Source: Bacillota bacterium
Lineage (GTDB): Bacteria > Bacillota > Clostridia > Lachnospirales > Lachnospiraceae
Reading direction: 5' to 3'
Assembly (NCBI GenBank): GCA_023415475.1
Contig: JAEZKL010000158.1
Location: forward strand, 1-26,841
DNA: 26,841 nt
The notes beneath the pieces were generated by a model. That model ran no database searches. It was not told the origin of the DNA and saw only the letters and a list, made by a program, of their open reading frames with translations. Made by a program: the position numbers and the translations under genes. Each line of letters begins with the position of its first letter. Positions within the stretch are counted from its first letter, which is position 1. This document shows positions 1-7,258 of this stretch, in pieces.

Positions 1-229
1 CTGTATGAGGTGTACCTATATAGACAACATCAATCTCCGGATCCCGGATCATCTCCTCACAGCTGCCATACGCCTTCTTAATATGAAAACGGGTTGCAAA
101 TTCCTTCGCTTTAACCGGATCTCGGGATGCGACTGCGGTAAGCTCGGTATGATCCAATGAATTTAAAGCTGTAGCAAACTTTGAAGCTATCTGTCCTGCA
201 CCTATAATCCCCCACTTTACTATTCTCAT
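1..229 (-). CDS. Gfo/Idh/MocA-family NAD(P)-dependent oxidoreductase, N-terminal part only
   Basis: The frame opens at an ATG at 229 and runs off the left edge, so only the first 76 residues are visible. They begin with a beta strand and the dinucleotide-binding turn GIIGAGQIA (residues 8-16). The segment VASRDPVKAKEFA follows, then YIGTPH near residues 69-74, which is the usual end of the fourth Rossmann strand in Gfo/Idh/MocA proteins. An upstream GGAAGGGG sequence supports this start. The family oxidises or reduces sugars, inositols and similar polyols with NAD(P). The substrate cannot be told because the C-terminal sugar-binding domain lies outside the window. The family call is firm and the function is open. 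Confidence 0.9.
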   Translation of the reverse strand, partial: MRIVKWGIIGAGQIASKFATALNSLDHTELTAVASRDPVKAKEFATRFHIKKAYGSCEEMIRDPEIDVVYIGTPHT

Positions 230-457
230 AGCTTAATCCCCTTCCATATTTTATATATGTAGTCTCATTATATTCAAATACCGTTTCTTTCATACAGAGG
301 CAAAGATTGATATCTTCCCTCTCAAGTCTATTTTACTCGCCGTTTCATACAATTGCAATATAAAAGCCGCCTATTTCCTTCGTTTCCGACAGAGCACAAT
401 CAGTGCTATATGTGAAAACATAAAAAACAGACGGCTGATAAGCCAGCTCAGTAATAC

Positions 458-1324
458 TCAGGCTTCCTCCAAGGGTATAATCTTATATTCAAAATTATCT
501 TCTATGACCTTATAACCAACCTTTTCATAAGCACGGTTTGTAAGTGGATTATTCTTGTCCACATATAAAGTACAGAATTTGAAACCTTGTTCCAACAGTT
601 CTTTACTTAGATAGTATAAGTTAGCGGCGGCATAACCCTTTCCGCGAAATTCCTCCGGCGTGAATACGTACGTAATTCCCATACCATGAACAAGTTTCCT
701 TGTAGCTGCTGCCATTGAGACCGCCCGATGTTCCTCGTCTTCGTACAAGTACAGCTCCTTCCGGTTGATTAACTGAGTGGCTCTAAGGAGAGCAGCCTCG
801 TAATCCGCCTCATCCATCATAGCTTCTATCTGAAATTGTATCATCCAGTCCGCAACTAGCTTAGCATCCTCAGACACTGCCAATCTCTGATACCCTGCTG
901 CCGGCTTAATATCATTTATCTGCCGCAGCTCCATAATATCCGTCCCGACTTTCTGAATAAAGCTTACATTCATATATTTCGTGTATTGTTGAATAAAGCT
1001 CTGGCACAATGTCTGCCTTGCATTCAAACCTCCGATGATAATATGGCTGTTTCCCAAATAGTCCGCCAATACTCCTGCCGCCTCCTCCTCTTTTTCCGAA
1101 GCTGCTGCGTATAGGATTAAGTCAACACCACGAATTATTACAAACATTAAGACGATCTGAGTCTCATCCATCACTATGCCGAATAATTCCTTACCAGTGC
1201 CTAAGCCTGTCAGACTTTGATGCGCAAAGTAAAGCAGTAATTGAGCAGCGGCTTCTCTCTCCAATAATATTGTTTCATATTCCTTTAGGAATAAATCAGC
1301 GTTGCCATATTCCTTTACTATCAT
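458..1324 (-). CDS. GNAT-family N-acetyltransferase
   Basis: This is a 288-residue cytoplasmic protein. The C-terminal half is a GNAT fold: a strand ending in YVFTPEEFRGKGYA (about residues 219-232) carries the acetyl-CoA pyrophosphate-binding signature (R-x-x-G-x-G/A, here RGKGYA). It is followed by the late motif TLYVDKNNPLTNRAYEKVGY, typical of motif B, where the Asn and Tyr sit near the CoA. The N-terminal half (1-130) has no motif I recognise but matches the long lead domain of many Firmicute GNATs. The ATG at 1324 is preceded by AGAGGG. An inverted-repeat terminator upstream (1431-1464) separates it from the preceding surface-protein gene, so it is probably its own unit. The substrate is unknown. 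Confidence 0.85.
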   Translation of the reverse strand: MIVKEYGNADLFLKEYETILLEREAAAQLLLYFAHQSLTGLGTGKELFGIVMDETQIVLMFVIIRGVDLILYAAASEKEEEAAGVLADYLGNSHIIIGGLNARQTLCQSFIQQYTKYMNVSFIQKVGTDIMELRQINDIKPAAGYQRLAVSEDAKLVADWMIQFQIEAMMDEADYEAALLRATQLINRKELYLYEDEEHRAVSMAAATRKLVHGMGITYVFTPEEFRGKGYAAANLYYLSKELLEQGFKFCTLYVDKNNPLTNRAYEKVGYKVIEDNFEYKIIPLEEA

Positions 1325-1430
1325 CCCAAGTCCCTCTTTTCGAATAAAACATAATGCTTATCTATAATTTACCCGTTTTCAACCATTTTAAACTTAGTTT
1401 TCTCTAAGGTGTCTGACTTTCCCATTCTAT

Positions 1431-1464
1431 GCAAAAAGTCCCAACCCAAGTTAGGACTTTTTGC
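1431..1464. terminator. Bidirectional intrinsic terminator
   Basis: A perfect 11-bp inverted repeat (GCAAAAAGTCC at 1431-1441, GGACTTTTTGC at 1454-1464) continues after one mismatch with AAC/GTT around a CCAA loop. The arms contain A5 and T5 runs, so it can terminate in either direction. It lies just after the minus-strand gene ending at 1506. Confidence 0.75.
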
Positions 1465-1505
1465 GGCAAAAGCAGCCATGATTCGTTAGAATACTGTATT
1501 ATTAA

Positions 1506-2216
1506 TTACTTGAAAGCTTTTTTCTTATTGGTTAAGAGTACGGCTCCACCTACTAATGCTGCGCCACCGACAATTGCTAATACGATGATCGGAGCAGACA
1601 CATCATCCTTTGCTTGTTCATCCGTAGCTGCTATAGTACTGATATCGGCTGCGTCAACAGAGGTATTCTTATCTACCTTTTCTTCCCCGTTCGCACCATC
1701 CGCTATACTCTCGATTTGGATTTGAACCTCCTCATCGTCAGTGACAGCATCATCACCGGTTACCGCCGGTTCGGCACTTTCTGTAGTATCATCCTTATCT
1801 GTGATTACTTCTGCATCTGCATCAGCCTCGTAGGCCACTGCATCCGGAGCTGCACCGCTTGCATAAATCACAGCCTGATCAAATTCGATTACCTTAACTC
1901 CATCCTTACCAACTAGCTCATAGATGTAGTTCGCATTATCCTCATTATAGGGGGATATACCGATTTCTATATTATCTTCAACTACGCTGGTATAATTCAC
2001 CATAAAGCCCAGCTTCTCTATCTCCTTAGCATTTGCTTCCAAAAGAAGCTTGTCGATCTCTCCCTGCTTTACATATAATGCTTTGGTCTGCTCAGATACC
2101 TCCTCGGTTGCTGAAGGTGTAGTGTCTTCGGCAAGTGTCGCATATGCGGAACCGGTGGTCATTGTGGCCAAACATAATCCCAACATAACTGTCTTTAATA
2201 AATTCTTCTTTATCAT
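1506..2216 (-). CDS. Secreted, membrane-anchored acidic protein of unknown function
   Basis: This is a 236-residue protein. The N-terminus is a signal peptide: basic MIKKN, then a hydrophobic stretch ending near TTGSAYA, so cleavage is likely after residue 26. A Lys/Glu-rich globular part (about 40-125) follows. Next is a very acidic, low-complexity stretch rich in Asp, Glu, Ala and Thr (about 125-200). The end is a single hydrophobic helix (APIIVLAIVGGAALVGGAVLL) followed by NKKKAFK. There is no LPXTG motif, so the C-terminal helix with its positive tail is the likely membrane anchor, leaving the body outside the cell. The ATG at 2216 has the site GGAGG 8 nt upstream. I recognise no family. 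A role as a surface stalk protein is only inference from its architecture. Confidence 0.75.
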   Translation of the reverse strand: MIKKNLLKTVMLGLCLATMTTGSAYATLAEDTTPSATEEVSEQTKALYVKQGEIDKLLLEANAKEIEKLGFMVNYTSVVEDNIEIGISPYNEDNANYIYELVGKDGVKVIEFDQAVIYASGAAPDAVAYEADADAEVITDKDDTTESAEPAVTGDDAVTDDEEVQIQIESIADGANGEEKVDKNTSVDAADISTIAATDEQAKDDVSAPIIVLAIVGGAALVGGAVLLTNKKKAFK

Positions 2217-2228
2217 AATAATTCCTCC

Positions 2229-2470
2229 GTTATCCTAATATTAGTTGTCATCCTATTTTTATCCCAACTATCATTATCCTCACATTATTGCTAATAAGTA
2301 TCCGATTGCCTGTGCTCAACCTCCTCTCATTTATCGTTTACAATCATTAGACGTAGGAATAGAAAAGACGGTTCCCGATTATTAAAAGAATCATCTTCCA
2401 TATGCTCTTAACCGCTATAACGATAAGAATCAAACAATAGAAAGCACACTTCGCGAACTTACTATTATCA
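2229..2470. other. Intergenic leader region, no gene seen
   Basis: About 240 bases lie upstream of the surface-protein gene. The stretch is A/T-rich, with repeated short words such as AGGATAA on the minus strand. The longest minus-strand frame with an ATG is about 24 codons and lacks a ribosome site. I see no convincing riboswitch or RNA gene. It presumably holds the promoter and 5' leader of the gene starting at 2216. Confidence 0.4.
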
Positions 2471-2507
2471 TGAATAAAAGGGCGTGTTTCTTAATGAAAC
2501 AGCCCTT
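2471..2507 (-). terminator. Intrinsic terminator of the rsgA-GNAT operon
   Basis: AAGGGC (2478-2483) pairs with GCCCTT (2502-2507), and after one bulged base TGTTTC pairs with GAAACA, closing a TTAAT loop. On the minus strand the stem is followed by TTTATTC. It lies 40 bases after the stop of the GNAT gene. Confidence 0.8.
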
Positions 2508-2547
2508 CTATCTCCTTCAATCGGTATGTTTTACAGCAATCCCTTTA

Positions 2548-3540
2548 TTAGTTAACTTTGCTCAATAATTTATCTACCGCTTTTTCATCTATACGCCTTA
2601 CCACACTATGAGTATACTCCTCAAAGTACTTTGTCCAGAAGCCGCGGGCTGTCGGATTGAAGCTTTCACAATCAACACCCAGCAAACGATAACCTTCCCT
2701 CTTTAGCTCTCTCATAACATGACAGAGTAGATTATGGTATATGCCGGTTCCCCTATATTCCGGTTCACAATAGGCCCCACAAATATTCATCATGTCATCG
2801 ACCACTGTAGCAAAATTCTCTCCACTCTCGGAAAGCTTGATATAGGCTACCGATTTCCCATTTACCTTGGCTGCAAAGTATCTCACATCCTCCTCAGCCT
2901 GCTTATATAACCCCTCTTCATCGACAGGTTCAAAGTACAGAAAGGATGGACTGTTACCAAGATGATGAATTAATGCATTATGCTGTTTCACTAGAAGCCC
3001 CCACTCATCTCTGAACAGTTCTACATTATTTACATGATATTCAGAAGCTATCAAAACCTCTTTTGCTGAAGGTATCCTGTCCAAAGAACGAATCAGGTCC
3101 AGGCAGCGAAGCCCAAAACCATTATAGAAAAAGCTTTTTTCTCCCGCCTTATCATGAGCATATAGAGTAATGGCATGGCTCCGTATTCCAGCCTTAGTCC
3201 ATTTTTCTGCCGCTGCCTGGTACAGCTTTGAATAAACACGTTCCCGGCTAGCTTCATCCAAATCACACGCCACGCCATGTCCATATAGCGGCACATAGCC
3301 CCCTCGTACACTCGTTGTGCCAAAGGCATCTTCTCTTGGCAGGTATGAGCAAAGAAATCCAATGAGACGATCTCCAAGGGTAGCAGCTACCCCCAGTCCG
3401 TTTTCAACAAAATGTCCCATATCCGGAAGTGAACCAATCTCAGGAAGCATCGTTATTACCCTCTGCTCAACTTCATAATTATCCTTTGCAATCTGTCTTG
3501 CTATCGGTATATGCTCCTGGCTAAAATCTACTATCTCCAT
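2548..3540 (-). CDS. Tandem-GNAT-domain acetyltransferase
   Basis: This 330-residue protein looks like two GNAT domains in a row. The first (about 1-150) has the strand-loop AATLGDRLIGFLCSYLP and ends with FFYNGFGLRC, the usual 'N-x-GF' end of a GNAT fold. The second (about 180-315) has a clearer acetyl-CoA loop, EPEYRGTGIYHNLL, then LLGVDCESFNPTARGFWTKYF, typical of the last strand and helix. The gene is translationally coupled to rsgA: the rsgA stop and this start share a base (TAATG), and its ribosome site AGGAGG is inside the end of rsgA. A hairpin terminator follows. The substrate cannot be deduced. Co-translation with a ribosome-assembly GTPase raises a ribosomal or tRNA-related target as a guess only. 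Confidence 0.85.
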   Translation of the reverse strand: MEIVDFSQEHIPIARQIAKDNYEVEQRVITMLPEIGSLPDMGHFVENGLGVAATLGDRLIGFLCSYLPREDAFGTTSVRGGYVPLYGHGVACDLDEASRERVYSKLYQAAAEKWTKAGIRSHAITLYAHDKAGEKSFFYNGFGLRCLDLIRSLDRIPSAKEVLIASEYHVNNVELFRDEWGLLVKQHNALIHHLGNSPSFLYFEPVDEEGLYKQAEEDVRYFAAKVNGKSVAYIKLSESGENFATVVDDMMNICGAYCEPEYRGTGIYHNLLCHVMRELKREGYRLLGVDCESFNPTARGFWTKYFEEYTHSVVRRIDEKAVDKLLSKVN

Positions 3541-4622
3541 TATCGTTTTCCTCCTATCTTCTGTCTTGCTCTGTTGGACTTCTCCAGCTTCTTAAAGAAA
3601 TCCCTCTTCTCTCTCAAATATGCTGACTTATCCTCCGTAAACCTTGCTTCACCCTTTAACTGAAGATAATTCTTCCATCTTGAGCGTTCCAAAGCACCTG
3701 TTGCAATTGCTGACTGAATCGCACAACCCGGTTCGCCTCGATGAGTACAATCCGAGAACCGGCACTCGGCAAACAGCTCTTCAATATCGGAAAAGGCTTC
3801 GCCCAACCCTTCTTCGACATCCCACATACCAAGTTCCCTCATTCCCGGTGTATCAATAATCATCACACCATTCTTCAGCATAATCAACTGACGATGGGTC
3901 GTCGTATGCCGTCCTTTACTATCCTCCGCACGTATTTCACTGACATTCATTATCTCCTCACCCGCCAACGCATTTACCAGTGTGGATTTACCAACACCTG
4001 AGGAACCAAGAAAAACAACTGTGCTCTTAGGCTTCATATATTGCTGCAGCTGCTCCAAGCCCTCTTTCGTTACGGCACTGACTGCATATACCGGAACGCC
4101 GATTGCCTGCTGTCTGACCAGTTCCAGCTGCTGCGTATAGTCCTCCACCAAATCAGCCTTCGTTAGCAGTACGACCGGTATTCCTCCACTCTCCCAAGAA
4201 ACAGTAATATACCTTAAGATACGGTTAATGTTAAAATCGTAATTTAAGGATGCCAATATAAATACATAATCAAAATTCGAGGCGACCACCTGTTCAAGAA
4301 TTGTCTTTACATATCCTGCCGCATGACCGGAATAATCCGGTCTGGAGAATTTCGATTTGCGGGGATAAACACGTACAATCAGTGAATCTCCGCTTTCATT
4401 GTAGCGCAGCGATACAAAGTCACCTACTGCCGGGAAATCCTCTGCAGCATCTAATTTATTATAGAAAGAACCCTTTATTCTGGCATTGCTTTCGCCATAT
4501 GCCGATATCACCTTGAATAATTCCCTGTGAACCTCTGTCACTCTGGCCGGGATACAGCCTTCTGATTTTTCTTCCATATCATATTTTTCGGTATAACCGT
4601 AATTAACTAAATCGATCATCAT
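3540..4622 (-). CDS. rsgA: Ribosome small-subunit-dependent GTPase A (RsgA/YjeQ/YloQ type)
   Basis: This 360-residue circularly permuted GTPase helps late maturation of the 30S subunit. The motif order is the permuted one: an OB-fold N-terminus (about 20-90), G4 TKAD (154-157), G1 GSSGVGKS (206-213), the switch region GRHTTTHRQ (about 237-245), then G3 DTPG (257-260). The C-terminal zinc site is C287-x4-C292-x-H294-x5-C300. Length is above the usual ~300, with extra residues at both ends and a Lys/Arg-rich tail suited to RNA binding. Two Met codons open the frame. The second, at 4619, is spaced 6 nt from GGAGG and the first only 3 nt, so 4619 may be the real start. The start lies inside the end of a 34-residue ORF. 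It is possibly a second RsgA paralogue alongside a housekeeping copy, but that cannot be seen here. Confidence 0.95.
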   Translation of the reverse strand: MMIDLVNYGYTEKYDMEEKSEGCIPARVTEVHRELFKVISAYGESNARIKGSFYNKLDAAEDFPAVGDFVSLRYNESGDSLIVRVYPRKSKFSRPDYSGHAAGYVKTILEQVVASNFDYVFILASLNYDFNINRILRYITVSWESGGIPVVLLTKADLVEDYTQQLELVRQQAIGVPVYAVSAVTKEGLEQLQQYMKPKSTVVFLGSSGVGKSTLVNALAGEEIMNVSEIRAEDSKGRHTTTHRQLIMLKNGVMIIDTPGMRELGMWDVEEGLGEAFSDIEELFAECRFSDCTHRGEPGCAIQSAIATGALERSRWKNYLQLKGEARFTEDKSAYLREKRDFFKKLEKSNRARQKIGGKR

Positions 4623-4707
4623 ATTCCTCCATCAAATGTTTTAATAATTTACTATCCATCTTAATTCTTACTAATAAGCTATCTTCCGAACGTACTACAA
4701 TACTCAT
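4603..4707 (-). CDS. Small 34-residue ORF overlapping the start of rsgA
   Basis: An ATG at 4707 sits 8 nt after AAAGGAG. It opens a 34-codon frame (beginning MSIVVRSEDSLLVRIKM and ending YDDRFS) that stops at 4603, about 20 bases inside rsgA in another frame. This arrangement is typical of translational coupling, where ribosomes finishing the small ORF restart at rsgA. The peptide is charged, with alternating hydrophobic residues, and has no motif I know. It could be a real small protein or a leader peptide that sets rsgA translation. The ribosome site is the main evidence. Confidence 0.55.
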   Translation of the reverse strand: MSIVVRSEDSLLVRIKMDSKLLKHLMEEYDDRFS

Positions 4708-4773
4708 ATAAATCGCTCCTTTCATATTGTTAATTCATTGTTTTTGTTGTTTCTCAACAACTTAACCTGCCTA

Positions 4774-4796
4774 CCCTTTGAATTAGTTTGTGCCGA
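4774..4796 (+). repeat. Dispersed short repeat, copy 1
   Basis: The sequence CCCTTTGAATTAGTTTGTGCC, followed by an RAG-type end, recurs with a few changes at 6342-6365 and 14391-14413. Here its TTTGTGCC part also pairs with GGCGCAAA about 12 bases downstream, forming a 9-of-10 stem. Confidence 0.45.
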
Positions 4797-4892
4797 GGAT
4801 TACACAGGCGCAAACTTGGAAGTGTGAAAATAGCTTTTATTTTCACGCTATCTACATGCTTTCTCAGGTTAAGCCAGCTTCCCATTGGGCAG

Positions 4893-4935
4893 AAAAATAG
4901 CCAAAAGCAGCCTTTTCATCTCGCTGCCTTTGGCT
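4893..4935 (-). terminator. Strong intrinsic terminator in the rsgA leader
   Basis: On the minus strand a 13-bp stem (AGCCAAAGGCAGC with GCTGCTTTTGGCT, one G-T pair) closes an 11-base loop and is followed by ATTTTT. It lies between a good minus-strand promoter near 5,190 and rsgA. A second, weaker hairpin (CACAC/GTGTG, 4964-4979, followed by TTATTTTT) precedes it. This suggests either the end of a separate small RNA or an attenuator. Confidence 0.8.
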
Positions 4936-5072
4936 AGTGATGTATTTTTAGATACAAAAATAACACACCCTAAAGTGTGCCACCGCATAAGTCATGGTAT
5001 TCACGAAAGGTTACTTGTACGGCATCCCAAAGCACAGAATCAATCTCCCTGCTTGTTCCGCCCAATATGAAG

Positions 5073-5105
5073 TTAGTCAAAAACCACCATTCTAAAAGCT
5101 AACAT
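5073..5105 (-). CDS. Ten-codon upstream ORF (possible leader peptide)
   Basis: ATG at 5105 has a consensus ribosome site (AAAGGAG, 5114-5120) 8 nt upstream, and the frame stops after ten codons (MLAFRMVVFD). A strong site on so short a frame suggests either a regulatory leader peptide or the truncated start of a broken gene. A one-base shift near TTTTT would join it to the open frame ending at 4970. Confidence 0.35.
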   Translation of the reverse strand: MLAFRMVVFD

Positions 5106-5171
5106 TCAAACAACTCCTTTCGACTCAAAGGTCACCCTTTGATGATCCGTTAAATTATTTATTACATTGTA

Positions 5172-5200
5172 ATTATAATGGATGAATTTACTATATGCAA
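5172..5200 (-). promoter_or_regulatory. Sigma-A-type promoter for the rsgA leader
   Basis: On the minus strand: -35 TTGCAT (5195-5200), a 17-bp spacer, and a perfect -10 TATAAT (5172-5177). Transcription should start near 5165 and read toward rsgA. Confidence 0.7.
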
Positions 5201-5233
5201 CAATTATTTTTAATCTTTCTCAAAATGATTTTC

Positions 5234-5261
5234 TTGACTTTTCAACACCTTGATATATACT
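5234..5261 (+). promoter_or_regulatory. Sigma-A-type promoter for the YitT-family gene
   Basis: -35 TTGACT (5234-5239), a 16-bp spacer and -10 TATACT (5256-5261) lie about 40 bases before the TTG start at 5304. It points away from the rsgA leader promoter. Confidence 0.6.
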
Positions 5262-5303
5262 TTTGTTTGTGATATTTTGTATAATCACTCAAGGAGGTTC
5301 CAA

Positions 5304-6167
5304 TTGAAGTCTCAGAATATTATATTACAAAAGCTAAAAGAATATGCACTGATTACCATTGGTGTCATGCTGGTAGTGATCGGCGTTTATTTCTTCAAAT
5401 TCCCGAACAACTTCTCAACCGGAGGTGTTACGGGTATGGCAATCATATTAAGCAGTCTCCTAGGAAGCGGTGTCAGCTCCGGTACCATCGTATTAGTCAT
5501 CAATATCATCCTGCTAATCGTTGGTTATCTAGCGTTAGGCAGAAGCTTCGGAAACCGAACCGTATATGGAAGCTTATTATTATCTCTCTCCCTGCGGGTT
5601 TTGGAAATTCTTGTACCACTGGCGAAACCGCTTACGAACCAACCTGTATTAGAGTTGGCCTTTGCAGTAATCCTTCCCTCGATTGGTTCCGCGTTACTTT
5701 TTAATATCGGCGCTTCGACCGGCGGTACAGATGTCATTGCTATGCTTCTTAAAAAATTTACCAATCTGGATATCGGTCGTTCTCTTTTATTAACTGACTT
5801 TTTACTTACGGTTGCAGTATTTCCGGTCTTTGGCATCACTACCGGATTATTATCCATATTAGGTTTATTCCTAAAATCAACATTGGTTGATAACGTAATT
5901 GAGAACCTGAACTTAAATAAATATTTTACGATTATCTGTGTTGATCCTAAACCAATCTGCGATTACATACTTAATACTCTCCACCGAAGTGCGACAGTCT
6001 ACGATGCCAAAGGAGCCTTTACTGACAAAGAAAAAAAAATAATACTGACCGTTATGAATCGTTCCCAGGCAGTTATGTTAAGAAAGCATATTAAGCAAAT
6101 GGATCCGGACGCCTTCCTTTTAATAACAAATACCAGCGAGATTATCGGACGTGGTTTCCGAGGATAA
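5304..6167 (+). CDS. YitT-family membrane protein (DUF2179 C-terminal domain)
   Basis: The protein is 287 residues from a TTG start at 5304, chosen because AAGGAGG ends 6 nt before it. The upstream ATG at 5250 lies inside the promoter. Five or six hydrophobic helices occupy residues 1-190, with glycine-rich turns such as NFSTGGVTGMAII and FNIGASTGGTDVIAM that are typical of YitT proteins. A soluble cytoplasmic DUF2179 domain follows (about 200-285: YFTIICVD, then ILTVMNRSQAVMLRKHI, then DAFLLITNTSEIIGRGFRG). The family is abundant in Firmicutes and its transport substrate, if any, is unsettled. A rho-independent terminator directly follows, so it is probably monocistronic. Confidence 0.92.
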   Translation: MKSQNIILQKLKEYALITIGVMLVVIGVYFFKFPNNFSTGGVTGMAIILSSLLGSGVSSGTIVLVINIILLIVGYLALGRSFGNRTVYGSLLLSLSLRVLEILVPLAKPLTNQPVLELAFAVILPSIGSALLFNIGASTGGTDVIAMLLKKFTNLDIGRSLLLTDFLLTVAVFPVFGITTGLLSILGLFLKSTLVDNVIENLNLNKYFTIICVDPKPICDYILNTLHRSATVYDAKGAFTDKEKKIILTVMNRSQAVMLRKHIKQMDPDAFLLITNTSEIIGRGFRG

Positions 6168-6190
6168 TAAACAACATTATAGGACAAAGA

Positions 6191-6232
6191 AATCATAGGA
6201 GAAAGATAATTCTTTCATTCCTATGATTTTTT
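6191..6232 (+). terminator. Intrinsic terminator after the YitT-family gene
   Basis: AATCATAGGA (6191-6200) pairs perfectly with TCCTATGATT (6219-6228), with an inner AAAGA/TCTTT stem. A T run follows at 6227-6232. Confidence 0.85.
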
Positions 6233-6341
6233 GATTCAAATATTGCATTGCTACGCATTGCTTATGAGGCTACGTTCCGATTATGTAAAGCAACCCAAGT
6301 CTGCTATGATAGAAAGCCTATTGCCTTAGTATTTTATATCA

Positions 6342-6365
6342 ACCCTATGAATTAATATGTGCCAA
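6342..6365 (+). repeat. Dispersed short repeat, copy 2
   Basis: CCCTATGAATTAATATGTGCC followed by AAG closely resembles the copies at 4774-4796 and 14391-14413. It lies between the YitT terminator and the end of the Fpg-like gene, so it is not tied to one gene type. Confidence 0.4.
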
Positions 6366-6397
6366 GTATTTCACTTACACTTTAGTTACGCTGACAC

Positions 6398-7222
6398 TTA
6401 CTTCTGACAGCCATCACAATAATAGATGCTTCCGCCAAGATAAGCCTCTTTTTGAATGGTATGTCCGCAGATAGGACAAGGTTTCCCAAGGGTATTCTTG
6501 CTTAATCTTGTAATATATCCACCGGGAGTACCGTAAAGATCCTTCTCCGTATCTCTTCCTCCCAGAGCTATCATCTGAGCCGGAGTATTTTTTACGGATT
6601 GATATAGTCTATCCACATCTTCCTCATGAAAGGTCCCTACCTTTCTCTTCGGATGAATCCCGGCATAATAAAGGATATCCTGTAGTACACCGTTTCCCAG
6701 CCCCGGAACTCTCTGTTCTGTCGCCAGAATCGCCTTTGCACTCAGCTTCTGCGCTCCCGGCGCAGTTAAAATCCCCATGAAATACTCCTTGTCAAACCGT
6801 TCACATAAAGGAGATGGCTTTTCTTTTGCTACAAAATAATATGGATTATCAAATTCCTTCTCGTTCACGCATAACATAAAGCCATACATCTGAACGGAGC
6901 CACTTATCGCTGACCCATCCTCAAATTCAATGAGAAGCTGATGCTTCACAGGACGCTTTGTATCCTTCTCATAATATCTTAAGTCCACACCGTCTCCAAA
7001 CACAAAAATCAAGTCTTCTATCTCCACTCGAATTAGTCCACCATTAGGTGCTGCTTTACCGATCCGGCGCCCTCTCAGTAATTCATTATAGGCTTGTGGA
7101 TCACCATGAAAAAAAGCAAATTTGTGAGGTGATGATAATGTAGTTACACTTATAATACGTTTGCCACGAATTGAAGCATTCATTTGATCCGATAATACCT
7201 TAGCTTCTACCAGCTCAATCAT
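6398..7222 (-). CDS. Fpg/Nei-family DNA glycosylase-like protein lacking the catalytic N-terminal proline
   Basis: This 274-residue protein has the full Fpg/Nei layout. After the N-terminal beta-sandwich comes a helix-two-turn-helix, VPGLGNGVLQDILYYAGIHP (172-191), and a C-terminal zinc finger C249-x2-C252-x16-C269-x2-C272. Classical Fpg begins MPELPEVE, where Pro2 is the nucleophile that forms the Schiff base and Glu3 assists. Here the start is MIELVEAK: Glu3 is kept, but Pro2 is Ile and Pro5 is Val. Lys56 may stand for the phosphate-binding Lys57. The conserved zinc-finger Arg (as in GGRSTxYC) is missing from GGSIYYC. I believe a Firmicute subfamily starting Met-Ile-Glu exists. Its activity is unclear, and annotations as endonuclease VIII should be treated with care. 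It probably shares a transcript with the TspO-like gene 36 bases upstream. Confidence 0.88.
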   Translation of the reverse strand: MIELVEAKVLSDQMNASIRGKRIISVTTLSSPHKFAFFHGDPQAYNELLRGRRIGKAAPNGGLIRVEIEDLIFVFGDGVDLRYYEKDTKRPVKHQLLIEFEDGSAISGSVQMYGFMLCVNEKEFDNPYYFVAKEKPSPLCERFDKEYFMGILTAPGAQKLSAKAILATEQRVPGLGNGVLQDILYYAGIHPKRKVGTFHEEDVDRLYQSVKNTPAQMIALGGRDTEKDLYGTPGGYITRLSKNTLGKPCPICGHTIQKEAYLGGSIYYCDGCQK

Positions 7223-7258
7223 ACAAATACAATCTCCTTCCTTCGTAAAACTTAATCG

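Larger units (their letters stand above)
4893..5165 (-). ncRNA. Possible small RNA or attenuated 5' leader upstream of rsgA
   Basis: The predicted transcript starts near 5165 from the promoter at 5172-5200 and reaches the terminator at 4893-4935, about 270 nt. Near its 5' end is a perfect hairpin, TCAAAGG-GTGA-CCTTTGA (5125-5142). Then comes AAAGGAG with an ATG at 5105 opening only a ten-residue peptide, MLAFRMVVFD. A stem GTTAG/CTAAC encloses that mini-ORF. A neighbouring frame stays open for about 40 codons and stops at 4970, so a frameshifted small gene is the main alternative. The sequence does not match any RNA family I can recall with confidence (not tmRNA, RNase P RNA or a T-box with its GGTGG-type antiterminator). 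Confidence 0.4.

Noticed and set aside
4885..5070. 60-codon plus-strand frame in the rsgA leader
   Set aside because: It has no ribosome site, lies antisense to the structured leader, and its composition (many Pro, His, Arg) looks like a shadow of the other strand.
4893..5165. tmRNA, RNase P RNA, 6S RNA or T-box leader
   Set aside because: I looked for the tag-peptide end, the GAGGAAAGTCC-type RNase P core and the GGGTGGNACC antiterminator and saw none. For 6S RNA I cannot confirm the end-to-end pairing or central bubble by eye.
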